Below, piece by piece: positions 1-8,122 of a stretch of 14,461 bases of DNA. The DNA is from DASPKO01 sp035628055. Its GTDB lineage: Bacteria; Planctomycetota; Phycisphaerae; Phycisphaerales; UBA1924. Position 1 is the stretch's first letter. Each line of letters begins with the position of its first letter. The stretch covers positions 1-14,461 of the forward strand of contig DASPKO010000028.1 in the NCBI GenBank assembly GCA_035628055.1, given 5' to 3'. The notes under the pieces were generated by a model. It was not told where the DNA came from and searched no databases. It saw only the letters and a program-made list of their open reading frames with translations. The position numbers and the translations under genes were made by a program.

Positions 1-1590
1 CGGGTCCGCGGTCAGGCGCACGCTCGCGGGATCGAACGGGATGGGAGCGCCGGCCGGGGTTCCGTTCGGGCCCGGCACGTCGAGGGCCAGCAGCCGGCGC
101 GCCTGCGCGCCCCGCGGCGCCGGGGCCAGCAGGTCGGTCGCGGCCCTCAGGGCCCGCTGGGCCGTGGTGTTGGTCAGCGGGTAGACCTTCACGGTGAGTG
201 TGGTGGCCGGCCCGGGACGGGCCAGCGCCCCGATCAGCTCGCCCAGCACGGCAAAGTCCGTCTCGTTGGCCGAGACGATCAGCGCGCCGCCGGCGGGATC
301 GGCCTCAACCGCGACGCGCGAGGTAAAACCCCCGGTCTGTCCCTCCGAGCGGGTGCCGATCTGCCGCACCGCCGCGGTGATCGCCTGCGCCAGCGCCCGC
401 GCGTCGGCGCTCTCCGGCAGGGTGACCAGGCGCACGCGCCCGGGCTCGGCCGGCATCTGCTTCTCGAGCTGCCCCGCCAGGGCCGCCACCCGCTGCGTGA
501 GCCGCGCCGGGCCGACCACCACCAGCGAGTTGCTCGCCTCGTCCACCGCGATCGTGAGGGGCGCTTCGACGGGCCGGGCCGGCGCGGGGTCGGGGGGCGG
601 CGCCGCCGCCGGGGTCGGGGGCGCGCCCGGCGCCGCCATCACCGCGATCGCGACGATCCCGGGCAGGTGCAGCGGGACCGTCAGGCCCTGGCGCCTGTCG
701 GGACTGGTAGGCGGGACCGGGCCCGGTCCGCCCTCGCGCTTCATCAGCTCCTCGACCGGCACGATCTCGATCGCCGGTGCGCCCCGGTCGTCCAGCAGCC
801 GGCGCAGGGCCTCCGCCACCGCCCCGGCGCGGGCCCGGGAGGGGTCCAACGAGATCAGCCGCAGCTCGCGCGACCCGGCCACCGCGGCGGCGTCGAGCTT
901 GGTCACCAGCTCCTCGACCGTGCGCATCTGCGCCTCGCCCGCGCGCACGATCAGCGAGTTGCTCGCCGCGTCCACCCGGATCGTCGGCGCCGCCCCCTCC
1001 CCCTCCTCCTGGAAGACCGCCGCCAGGCTCGCCGCCAGCTCGGCCGCGTCCGCCCCCGTCAGGGTCAGGACGCGCACGGAGCGCCCGCCCCCGCCCGCCG
1101 GGCTCACGTCCAGCTCGCGCACGATCTGCTCGGCCACCTCGATCAGAGCCACCGGGCCCGTCACGACCACCGCGTTGAGCCGCGGCTCGGCCACCGCCCG
1201 CAGCGCGGCCGGCGGGGAGCCCTGCGGCTGCTGCGAGCGCAGGAACTCGAGCTTCTGCCACTGGGGAATCTGCTCCAGCACCGACTCCCGGCGCAGCAGC
1301 GTCTGGACCATGGGCGCCACGGACTCGGCCCGGGCGTGCGCCAGCGCGATCGTCCGCACCGCCAGGCCGTCGGGACGCCCCGCGCCATCCAGGGCCCGCA
1401 CCACCTCCTCGGCCCGGGCCAGGCGGTCGGGGGCGGCGCTCACGACCACCGAGTTCGACCCCGGCTCGGGCGTGACCACGGGGGCCGCCTCACCCGGGCG
1501 CAGCCCCGCGGAGACGGCCGTCCGCACCGCCGCGGCCACGTCCGCCGCCGCGGTCTTGCTCAGCGCGAACACGCGCACCTCGGCGGTCTG
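1..1590 (-). pseudogene. Continuation of giant gspD-like secretin N-domain repeat gene after in-frame TAG (partial, runs off window)
   Basis: Reading on from the TAG at 1591-1593 in the same minus-strand frame, all 530 codons to the window edge are open and encode the same repeat family as the upstream part. Six further repeats are visible at about 1387-1590, 1108-1365, 892-1083, 460-873, 223-441 and 1-204 (the last cut by the edge). Each shows the family signature: a hydrophobic strand (VRVFAL, VRTIAL, VRVLTL, LRLISL, VRLVTL, VKVYPL), a helix, a second strand of the type NSVVVSA, NAVVVTGP, NSLIVRAG or NSLVVVGP, and a helix ending near LD or LA. The first in-frame ATG after the TAG is 93 codons downstream (1309-1311) with no Shine-Dalgarno, so independent translation looks unlikely. 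No secretin barrel is seen; it would have to lie beyond position 1. Typed as pseudogene only because of the stop; the unbroken homology argues that it is coding or was until recently. Confidence 0.8.
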
Positions 1591-1593
1591 CTA
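1591..1593 (-). other. In-frame amber codon inside the giant gspD-like gene
   Basis: The plus-strand triplet cta reads TAG on the minus strand, in the context GCG TAG CAG ACC. It falls at codon 1286, exactly in the linker between two repeats: the preceding repeat ends ALDRPAA and the next starts QTAEVRVFAL. Another repeat junction in the same protein reads LDAPAQQDREVRQV, so a Gln (CAG) ancestor changed by one C-to-T transition fits best. The nine complete neighbouring genes end in TGA (seven) or TAA (gspF, gspM). None uses TAG, so the codon is not shown to work as a stop here. Alternatives are a sequencing or consensus error, a real nonsense mutation, suppression, or TAG reassignment. Confidence 0.9.
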
Positions 1594-4500
1594 CGCGGCG
1601 GGCCGGTCGAGGGCGCCGATCACCTGCCGCGCCACCGGCATCAAGGCCGTGGGCACGCTCACCACCAGGCGGTTCCCCGCCGGGTCGGCGTTCACCACCG
1701 GGCTGGGGACGGCCAGCCCGGCCCGCTCGGCGGCCGCCAGGGCCTCGGGCCAGCGCGCGCGGTCTCCCAGCATCGCCTGCACGCTCGGGGCGACCGCGGC
1801 GGCGCTGGCGTGGGCCAGGTCGATCACCTGGATGTCCGCCTGCGGGACCGCCAGGGCCCGGGCATCGAACTCGCGCAGCAGCCGCTCGGCCTCCTGGGCC
1901 TGCTCGGGGGTCCCGAGCACCACGATGCTGCCGCTCGCCGCGTCCTGGGTCATCTCCACCGGCGTGCGCCCGGGCGGGGCCGTGGCCCGAAGCACCGGCA
2001 GCACCGCGGCGATGAGCGCCGCCGGGCGGGCCCGCGCGGGCGCAAAGACCCGGGCGGTGCGCCCGTCGGCCTGGGCGGGCTGGTCCAGGCCCGCGATCAC
2101 CGTGCGCGCCAGGTCCATGGTCGCCGCCGGGCCCGAGACAATCAGCGCGTTGGTCCGCGTGTCGGCCTCGACCCTCACCTGGGGCACCGCCGGCATCGGG
2201 CCGCGGGCGTAGCGGAGCTGCAGGGCCAGGATCCGCGGGTCGGTCTGCTGCTGCTGGGCCAGCAGCCGCTGCACGACCGCCGCCAGCGTCCCGGCGTCGG
2301 AGTTCTTGAGCGGGAACGTCTCGACGGCGGCGGCATCGTCGGCCGGGGGGCGCACGTCGAGCGACCTGATCAGCTCTTCGAGCTTGGCCAGGTCGGCCTC
2401 GGGGCCGGAGAGGAGCAGCGCGTTGGAGCCCGCGATCGCCGAGACCGCCACCGGCCCGCCCGCGGGCAGCTCCATGGTCGGGATCGCGGCCCCGAGGGTC
2501 TGCGCCGCCTGGACGGCGTCGGCGAAGGAGAGGGGCACCACGCGCAGCACCGCGCGCCCGGAGGCCGCGGCCGGCGTGTCCAGGGAGGCGACGAGCTGCT
2601 CGGCGATCTGCTGGACGCCCTCGGGGGCCGAGACGATCAGCGTGTTGCTGACCGGGTCGGCGGCCACCTCGAGCAGCGACTGCACCTCCGCCGCGGCGAC
2701 GCCCTCGCGGTCCTGCTGCTCCTTCAGCCGCGCCAGCAGGAGGCGCGAGAGGAGCGGCTGGAGCCGCTCCGCCTTGGCGTGCCGGAGCCCGTACATCCGC
2801 AGCCCGGTCGGGGCGCGTGTCGGCGGCGCGTCGAGCTTCGCCAGCACCTTCTCCACCTCGGCGAAGATGGCCCCGGGCCCGCTCACGATCAGCGTGCGCG
2901 TGGTGGGCTCGGTGCTGATGCTGATCGAGGCCTGGCCGGCCGGCAGGGCCGCCCCGCCGGTCAGACCGTTCGACGCCGCCAGGCCGCGCAGCGTGGTGGC
3001 GACCGAGGAGAGGTCGGCGCGGGCCACGGTGTAGGTGCGCAGCTCGACGTTCTCGGGGAGCTTCTGCTGATCGAGCTGCTTGACCAGTTCCTGGAAGCCC
3101 GTCAGCCGCTGCACCGGCGCATCGACGATGAGCGAGTTGGTCTGCCGGTCGGCGCGCACGACGATCTCGCGCGGAGGCTTGAGGTCCGGGCGGGGCTGGC
3201 GGGTCCGCGGGTCGAGCGGGGCCGGCGGGTCGGGGTACATCTGGTCGATGGTGCGGGCCAGCTCCTCGGCCTGGGCGACCTTCAGGGGGAAGATGCGGAT
3301 CTCGCGCCCCGAGGCGTCCGCGGCCTGGGTCTGGTTCAGCCGCGTGACGATCTCCTCGATCTCCGGGTACAGGTCGGGGTGCGCCGACACCAGCAGCGTG
3401 TTGGTCGCCGGGTCGGCCTGGATGTCCACCGGCAGCCGCAGCCGCTGCTCGGGCGGGCGCTGCGCGTAGGTGGCGCCCAGCACCTGGGCCAGGTTGGCCG
3501 CGTCCGTGCTCGCCAGCCGCAGGATGCGCAGCGGCGGCCGCTCCGAGGCGCGGGGCGCGTCGAGCGTGCGCACGAGCTGATCGGCCACCGCGTGCTGCCC
3601 CGGCTCCGCCGCCACCACCAGGGCGTTGCTCGCCTCGATGGCCTCGAACTCCGGCCCCGCGCCCCCGGCGGGCGCGAAGACCCGGCTCGAGCGGGCCAGC
3701 TCCGTGAGGGTGGCGGCCAGCTCGGCCGCCCGCGCATGGCGCACCTCGACGAAGCGGACCTCCCGGTCGACCGCCGCCGACTCGGCCCCCTTGAGCAGCT
3801 CGGTGAAGGCCGCCAGCCCGTCGCGCGGCCCGACCAGCGTGACGAGGCGCGACTCGAGGTCGAGCGAGGCCGAGACCGGCGCCCTCTCCCCGGCGCTGGT
3901 CTGGGCGTACAGGCCCTGGGCCCGCGCCAGCAGCTCCGCCGGCGCTCCCCGGGCCACCCGCACCTGCCGGACCTCCCGGTCCTGCTGCGCCGGGGCGTCG
4001 AGCGTCCCGAGCAGCGCCAGGATGGCTTCGACGTCGGCGCCCGGTCCGGAGACGATCAGCCCGGCGTTGTCCGGCGCGGGCGCGAAGCGCACCGCCGCGG
4101 CCTGACGGGGTGAGAGGAGGCGCGGCAGCACCGCGGCCACCGCCTGCGGCGTGGCGTGCTCCAGGCGCGCCACCGCGGCCCGGTACTCGGCCGGCGCCGG
4201 GGGACGCGAGCCCGCGGCCGCGCTCGGCGCCATCCCCGGGTCGATCTCGCCCAGCAGCGTCGCCGCCTGGGCCACCTGCTCGGGCCCCCCCACCACCGCG
4301 AGCTTCCCCTGCCCGGCCAGCGGGAGGACCAGGGGACGACCCGGCTGCGGGAGCTGGGCGAAGAGCTGCGTCACCTTCGCCGCCGCCTCGTCGGGGCTCA
4401 CGGTCGGGAGCGCGAAGGTGACCAGCTCGCGTGCCTCGCCCGCGCCCGCGGGCCGGTCGAGGATCGCCACGAGCTGTCCGAGCATCTCCAGGCGTCCGGC

Positions 4501-5448
4501 GGGTCCGACCGCGACGATCGAGTTCGTGCGCGCGTCCGGCTGGATGTTGAGCCCGGGGATGGTCTCGTCCTGGATGACCCTCCGGTTGCCCTTGTCGTCG
4601 TGCACCACGGTCGTCCGCTTCTCGGCGATGAGCCCCTTGAGGGCGCCGAAGACCGCGTCCACCTGCGCGTGCGCGAGCGTGAAGACCTTGAACTGCGCGT
4701 CCGACGGGGGCTCGGCGTCGAGCTGCTCGATGATCGCCCGGACGCGCCGCACCTGGGCCGCGGTATCCACCACCACCAGCGCGTTCTGCTGCGGCAGCGC
4801 CGTGATGGCCCCGTACTTGGTCACCAGGCCCTTGATCTGCTCGGCCAGGGGGGCCGCCAGGGCGTTGTTGAGCGGGATCACCGCCGTCACCATGGTCGGG
4901 TCCGCGATGCCGTCGGGCACGCGGTCCGGGAAGGTGGTGCTGAGGGCGCGCATGTCCTCGAGCTTGGTCAGCAGGAGAAAGTTGGCCTCGCGACGGAGCT
5001 GGAGCCCGTGCATGAAGAGGATGCGGTTCAGGACGTCGAGGCCTTCCTGGACCGAGTAGTCGGTGGCGCTGATGAACGTGACGGGGGCGGCGGGCAGGTC
5101 CGCCTCGCGGATGACCGGCAGGCCCGTCTGCCGGGCCATGAAGTCCAGGACCTGGTCGAAGGGCGTGTCCTTGAAGCTGAAGCGCAGCCGCGCGCTCTCC
5201 GCCGGCAGCGGGGCCGGGGCGGCGGGCGTGGCGGGTGCCGGCGTGGGCGCGGGAGCCGGCGGCGCCTGGGGCGCGGGAGTGGGCGCCGGCTCGGTCGGCT
5301 GCGCCGGTGCGCCGGCGGGGGCCGACTCGGGGGCCGCGGGGGGCGGGGAGGCCGGCGGGGTCGCCTGGGCCAGCAGGGAGACCGGTCTCCCCGCGGCCAT
5401 GATGAGCAGGGCCGGCACCAACAGACGGCGTGCGCGCTTCGGACCCAT
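1591..5448 (-). CDS. gspD: Giant T2SS secretin-like protein (GspD-like), N0 domain plus about 14 secretin N-domain repeats, up to the amber codon
   Basis: Encodes 1285 residues before the TAG. Residues 1-29 form a signal peptide (basic n-region KRARR, hydrophobic core, likely cleavage near SLLAQA). Residues 30-84 are a Pro/Ala-rich linker. Residues 86-165 resemble the N0/STN domain of secretins (LRFSFKDTPFDQVLDFMARQ, then a VTFISATDYSVQEGLDVL segment). About 14 secretin N-domain-like repeats follow, at roughly 187-245, 252-333, 340-403, 421-485, 491-556, 561-632, 639-706, 714-794, 801-874, 881-959, 966-1032, 1040-1122, 1129-1196 and 1204-1283. Most carry a strand such as NTLIVSAP or NALIVSGP and end in LD. 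Known GspD proteins are about 650-750 aa with N0 plus N1-N3 and a C-terminal secretin barrel; the barrel is not reached here. ATG 5448 is chosen because AAGGAGGAG precedes it and a signal peptide follows. It is last in the gsp cluster, 71 bp after gspM. The role is inferred to be a long periplasmic stalk of the outer-membrane channel, or a non-channel scaffold if no barrel exists. Confidence 0.88.
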   Translation of the reverse strand: MGPKRARRLLVPALLIMAAGRPVSLLAQATPPASPPPAAPESAPAGAPAQPTEPAPTPAPQAPPAPAPTPAPATPAAPAPLPAESARLRFSFKDTPFDQVLDFMARQTGLPVIREADLPAAPVTFISATDYSVQEGLDVLNRILFMHGLQLRREANFLLLTKLEDMRALSTTFPDRVPDGIADPTMVTAVIPLNNALAAPLAEQIKGLVTKYGAITALPQQNALVVVDTAAQVRRVRAIIEQLDAEPPSDAQFKVFTLAHAQVDAVFGALKGLIAEKRTTVVHDDKGNRRVIQDETIPGLNIQPDARTNSIVAVGPAGRLEMLGQLVAILDRPAGAGEARELVTFALPTVSPDEAAAKVTQLFAQLPQPGRPLVLPLAGQGKLAVVGGPEQVAQAATLLGEIDPGMAPSAAAGSRPPAPAEYRAAVARLEHATPQAVAAVLPRLLSPRQAAAVRFAPAPDNAGLIVSGPGADVEAILALLGTLDAPAQQDREVRQVRVARGAPAELLARAQGLYAQTSAGERAPVSASLDLESRLVTLVGPRDGLAAFTELLKGAESAAVDREVRFVEVRHARAAELAATLTELARSSRVFAPAGGAGPEFEAIEASNALVVAAEPGQHAVADQLVRTLDAPRASERPPLRILRLASTDAANLAQVLGATYAQRPPEQRLRLPVDIQADPATNTLLVSAHPDLYPEIEEIVTRLNQTQAADASGREIRIFPLKVAQAEELARTIDQMYPDPPAPLDPRTRQPRPDLKPPREIVVRADRQTNSLIVDAPVQRLTGFQELVKQLDQQKLPENVELRTYTVARADLSSVATTLRGLAASNGLTGGAALPAGQASISISTEPTTRTLIVSGPGAIFAEVEKVLAKLDAPPTRAPTGLRMYGLRHAKAERLQPLLSRLLLARLKEQQDREGVAAAEVQSLLEVAADPVSNTLIVSAPEGVQQIAEQLVASLDTPAAASGRAVLRVVPLSFADAVQAAQTLGAAIPTMELPAGGPVAVSAIAGSNALLLSGPEADLAKLEELIRSLDVRPPADDAAAVETFPLKNSDAGTLAAVVQRLLAQQQQTDPRILALQLRYARGPMPAVPQVRVEADTRTNALIVSGPAATMDLARTVIAGLDQPAQADGRTARVFAPARARPAALIAAVLPVLRATAPPGRTPVEMTQDAASGSIVVLGTPEQAQEAERLLREFDARALAVPQADIQVIDLAHASAAAVAPSVQAMLGDRARWPEALAAAERAGLAVPSPVVNADPAGNRLVVSVPTALMPVARQVIGALDRPAA

Positions 5449-5451
5449 GCG

Positions 5452-5460
5452 CTCCTCCTT
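5452..5460 (-). promoter_or_regulatory. Strong ribosome binding site of the giant gspD-like gene
   Basis: The minus strand reads AAGGAGGAG just before CGC and the ATG at 5448. It is a near-perfect Shine-Dalgarno sequence and fixes the start. Most upstream genes of the cluster rely on overlap coupling instead, so this gene can be translated independently of gspM. Confidence 0.8.
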
Positions 5461-5469
5461 TTCGCTTCA

Positions 5470-5503
5470 CCGGGCCGGCGCCCGGCGCGGCGCTCCGCGC
5501 CGC
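5470..5503 (-). other. Two adjacent GC hairpins in the gspM-gspD gap
   Basis: The 71-bp gap between gspM and the gspD-like gene holds two perfect inverted repeats side by side. One pairs 5470-5475 with 5480-5485 (CCGGGC/GCCCGG, 4-nt loop). The other pairs 5487-5493 with 5497-5503 (GCGGCGC/GCGCCGC, 3-nt loop). Neither is followed by a T-run, so an intrinsic terminator is not supported. They could be a processing, stability or attenuation element separating the small genes from the giant gene. In such GC-rich DNA short palindromes can also occur by chance. Confidence 0.5.
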
Positions 5504-5519
5504 AAAGAGCCGAGTCTAC

Positions 5520-6506
5520 TTAACCCGCGGGCTTTCTGTCCGCGAGCGTTGCTCCGACTGTCACCTCGAACGTCGCCTCCCCGACCCGCACCAGCGCCCG
5601 GTCGCCGCGCGCGCCCTCGAAGACCGCCCCCAGCACGCCGTGACCTGGGGTGAGCACCAGCCGCTCGGCGGTCTTCGTGTTGACAAGCCACAGCTCGGCG
5701 CCGGAGCGCCCCTGCACCACGCCGGTGACGCGGTAGTCGCCCAGCGCGGGTCCGGCCGGTGACACCCCCGGGACGGGGTTGAGCGTGGGCGAGGGCCCCG
5801 CCGGCGCCGCCGGGACCGGCGGGGGCGCCCGGAAGACGTTCTTCTCCCAGATCGCGCGGTAGCGAACCACTTCCGAGTCGGGCGCGGGCTCCCAGATGCG
5901 CTCCGGCGGAGGGCCGGCGCGCAGCTCCGGCTCCGGGAGGAAGACGCTCGTGAGCTCGACGGCCAGCTCCACCTGCTCCCGGTCCTTGCCGACAGGGGTC
6001 AGGCTGAACCGGTCGATGCGATGGACCCAGGGCTGCCTATCGAGGGTCGCCAGCACCCGCAGGGCCCGCTCGAGCGAGCCCTTTCCGGTGGCGGTGGCGG
6101 AGACGGCGAAAAAGTCCGGACGGCCCTTGACGGCCTTGTCGCGGTATTCCGGCGCCCCGATCGTCGCCGCGGGATTCACCACTCCCTCGGGCCGCCGCGT
6201 CGAGACCGAGGCGGCCTCGAGCTTGTAGTGCGCGAACACCTCGTTGAGCGCCGAGCGGAGCGCGGCGCTCGTGCTCTCCTCGTCGGAGCCGAGCCCGGTG
6301 CGCGCGAGCGCCGCCAGGTCCTTGCGGATGGTGGCCAGGCCGGCGATCTCGTCCTCACGATCGCCCAGGGCCGTGCGGTACCGGTCTGTCTCCGCTTCGA
6401 GCTCGCGGCGCGGCCCGGCGTAGAGGCGTTGGTACGCCAGGGGCACGACCACCAGCATGAGCGCCGCTGTGACTCCCAGAATCAGCCGATGAGAGCGCGC
6501 GTTCAT
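5520..6506 (-). CDS. gspM: GspM/PilO-like platform protein with GspC/PilP-like C-terminal domain
   Basis: A 328-residue inner-membrane protein. Residues 1-7 are cytoplasmic, about 8-26 form one transmembrane helix (LILGVTAALMLVVVPLAY), about 33-68 form a charged helix likely to be a coiled coil, and about 75-190 look like the alpha/beta periplasmic domain of GspM/PilO (two strand-helix units, with LERALRVLATLDRQPW in the middle). A Pro-rich linker (about 190-250) contains IWEKNVFRAP. The last 70 residues (DYRVTGVVQG, AELWLVNTKT, LTPGHGVLGAVFEG, DRALVRVGEATFEV) resemble the homology region of GspC or the beta domain of PilP, which binds the secretin N0 domain. Fusion is therefore likely, and no separate gspC is seen. 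ATG 6506 overlaps the gspL stop as ATGA; the gene ends in TAA. The role is to connect the cytoplasmic GspL-GspE module to the secretin. The family call is solid for the context; the C-like part rests on pattern recognition. Confidence 0.8.
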   Translation of the reverse strand: MNARSHRLILGVTAALMLVVVPLAYQRLYAGPRRELEAETDRYRTALGDREDEIAGLATIRKDLAALARTGLGSDEESTSAALRSALNEVFAHYKLEAASVSTRRPEGVVNPAATIGAPEYRDKAVKGRPDFFAVSATATGKGSLERALRVLATLDRQPWVHRIDRFSLTPVGKDREQVELAVELTSVFLPEPELRAGPPPERIWEPAPDSEVVRYRAIWEKNVFRAPPPVPAAPAGPSPTLNPVPGVSPAGPALGDYRVTGVVQGRSGAELWLVNTKTAERLVLTPGHGVLGAVFEGARGDRALVRVGEATFEVTVGATLADRKPAG

Positions 6507-8122
6507 GGCGTGCCTCCGGGCGCGATGTGGGCCCGGGGCTCGGCCGCCGCCGCCGCACCGTTGGGGGCCGGGGCGGCCTCGGGTGGGAGCGGCCTGGGGC
6601 TGGCGGTCACCAGGACCCAGTCGAACCGGTCGGGGGTGTCGGCCCCGCGCGTCTGGAGCGTGTAGCGCTGATCCTGGACCAGGCGCGCCCGCAGCGCATC
6701 GGCGACGTCGCGCCGGGAGGCGCTCCCGCTGAGCTGGATCAGACCGCGGAAGCGTGTCTCCCAGGACCCGCCCGGGAGCTGGCGCCGCTCCTTTGGCTTG
6801 AAGACGACCTCGACACGCCCCGTGGCGTCCAGGCGGTCGAGCACCGCCAGCCGCGTGTCGGGCATGGCCCGGGAGAGCTCCTCCAGGTGCGCCAGCCAGT
6901 CGGCCTCCGACGCGACGAACTGCCGGAGGTGATCCAGCCGCGCCCGGGCCCGCAGATACGCCGCGTGCCGCGGCGCCGATTCGGCCCAGCCGGCCTTGAG
7001 CTGGTCGAGCTCGTCCTGGCGGCGGGCCAGGTCGAGGCGGGCCAGGGTCGCCCCCGAGCCCCCGAGAATCACCAGCGCCGCGGCGGCGAGGAGGGCCCGC
7101 TGGCGGCGCGCCGCCGCCACGTCGGGCGCGCGCCGGGGGGCGGCGAAGTCGAGGACCGGCCGGCCCGTGACCGGCTCGGCCAGGAGCCCCACGAGCGGGG
7201 CCAGGGCCGTGCGCGCGCCCGGCGGCATCGTCCGCGGCGCCGCCACGAACGCCGGATAGTCGGTGGTGTGGGCGCGCAGCCCGAGCGCCTCCTCGCAGCG
7301 CTCGGCCACCAGCCGGGCCGTCTCGTCGGCGCCGAGGACGACGACGGCCTCGAGCGGGGCGGCCTCGGGGTTGCCGCGATAGCTCATGAGCGTGCGCTTG
7401 GCCTCCACGGCCAGGCGCTGGGCGAAGCCCTCGGCGTCGCCGCCGGGCTCCGTCCGGAACAGGTCGGTGGCGCGCGCAAAGACGAGCTGGCCCTCCTCGA
7501 CGACCAGCAGCTCCGCTGACCCCCCGCCGAGGGCGATGCCGAGCGTGGCCCCGCCGCGGCGCTGCGCCCCCTCGGCCAGCAGGGCCGCGGCCCCCTCCGA
7601 CCTCAGCCCGACGCGCGCGACCTTCAGCCCGGCGGCGCGCGCGAGGCTCTGCCGCCACGCGAGCCGGTCGCCCTGCAGAGCGCCCGCCAGGACCGCGCTC
7701 GTCCGGCTCTCCGCCGGCGTGCCCCGGGCCGGCCGGGCCGGGAGGTCGAGCGGGATGAAGTCGATCGCCGCGCTCTCGCCCGAGACCGTCAACTGCCGGA
7801 GCATCTGCAGGCGCACCAGGGACGGAAGCTCCGCACCGGTGACTGCCCCGGGGAGGCCGATCCGCTTGAGCACCACCTCGGCGCGCGGCACCGCGAAGAC
7901 GATCCCTCCCCGCCGCGCCGCCGCCCACAGACCCGCCCTCTTCAGCTCCGCCGCGATCCAGGCGCCGAAGTCCGGCGCCTCCTCCGCGGCCATCGTGGCG
8001 GGGCGATCGGCGATCGTCCAACCGATGAGACGGAGCTGGCCGCCCTCGACGGCCCCGCCCACCGCCACCAGCCGGTTGTTCTCGAGATCGAGGGCGACCT
8101 GGGCCCGCTCGTTCCGGCTCAT
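6503..8122 (-). CDS. gspL: GspL-like platform protein, PilM-PilN type fusion
   Basis: Encodes 539 residues. The N-terminal about 325 residues have an actin-like (ASKHA, PilM-type) layout: an opening strand with VALDLENNRLVAV (residues 9-21), a central LGIALGGGSAELLVVEEGQL segment (about 194-213) corresponding to the second phosphate-binding hairpin, and a late VVVLGADETARLV segment (about 260-272). RPVLDFAAPRRAP (about 321-333) precedes a single transmembrane helix at about 342-360. A charged helix (361-400) and a PilN-like ferredoxin-fold periplasmic domain (about 405-510) follow. Ala/Pro-rich residues close the protein. In T2SS the cytoplasmic part of GspL recruits the ATPase GspE, while the periplasmic part pairs with GspM. 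Start ATG 8122 overlaps the gspK stop by 4 bp, and its own TGA overlaps gspM by 4 bp. It is longer than typical GspL (about 400 aa) and looks more like PilM and PilN joined. Confidence 0.87.
   Translation of the reverse strand: MSRNERAQVALDLENNRLVAVGGAVEGGQLRLIGWTIADRPATMAAEEAPDFGAWIAAELKRAGLWAAARRGGIVFAVPRAEVVLKRIGLPGAVTGAELPSLVRLQMLRQLTVSGESAAIDFIPLDLPARPARGTPAESRTSAVLAGALQGDRLAWRQSLARAAGLKVARVGLRSEGAAALLAEGAQRRGGATLGIALGGGSAELLVVEEGQLVFARATDLFRTEPGGDAEGFAQRLAVEAKRTLMSYRGNPEAAPLEAVVVLGADETARLVAERCEEALGLRAHTTDYPAFVAAPRTMPPGARTALAPLVGLLAEPVTGRPVLDFAAPRRAPDVAAARRQRALLAAAALVILGGSGATLARLDLARRQDELDQLKAGWAESAPRHAAYLRARARLDHLRQFVASEADWLAHLEELSRAMPDTRLAVLDRLDATGRVEVVFKPKERRQLPGGSWETRFRGLIQLSGSASRRDVADALRARLVQDQRYTLQTRGADTPDRFDWVLVTASPRPLPPEAAPAPNGAAAAAEPRAHIAPGGTP

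Noticed and set aside
1591..1599. Viral-type leaky stop context (UAG followed by CAR)
   Set aside because: Only the CAG codon fits; the next codon is ACC, not the YYA of the known eukaryotic viral motif, and that motif is not established for bacteria.
194..2212. Plus-strand open frame of 672 codons
   Set aside because: Ser/Ala/Arg-rich shadow with no recognisable domains, opposite the repeat gene.
667..4113. Very long plus-strand open frame of 1148 codons opposite the giant gene
   Set aside because: It is the antisense of the GspD-like frame in GC-rich DNA, is rich in Arg, Gly, His and Gln with no domain pattern, and the minus strand carries clear repeats.
1..5448. Periodic repeats that could suggest CRISPR or a tandem DNA array
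   Set aside because: The periodicity is at protein level (about 65-85 residues with variable inserts); the DNA copies are strongly diverged and there are no short identical repeats with spacers.
1490..5470. Minus-strand open frame of 1326 codons in another frame, slightly longer than the real gene and spanning the amber codon
   Set aside because: Its product is Arg/Gly/Ala/Pro-rich low complexity with no signal peptide or repeats; it is a shadow of the true frame.
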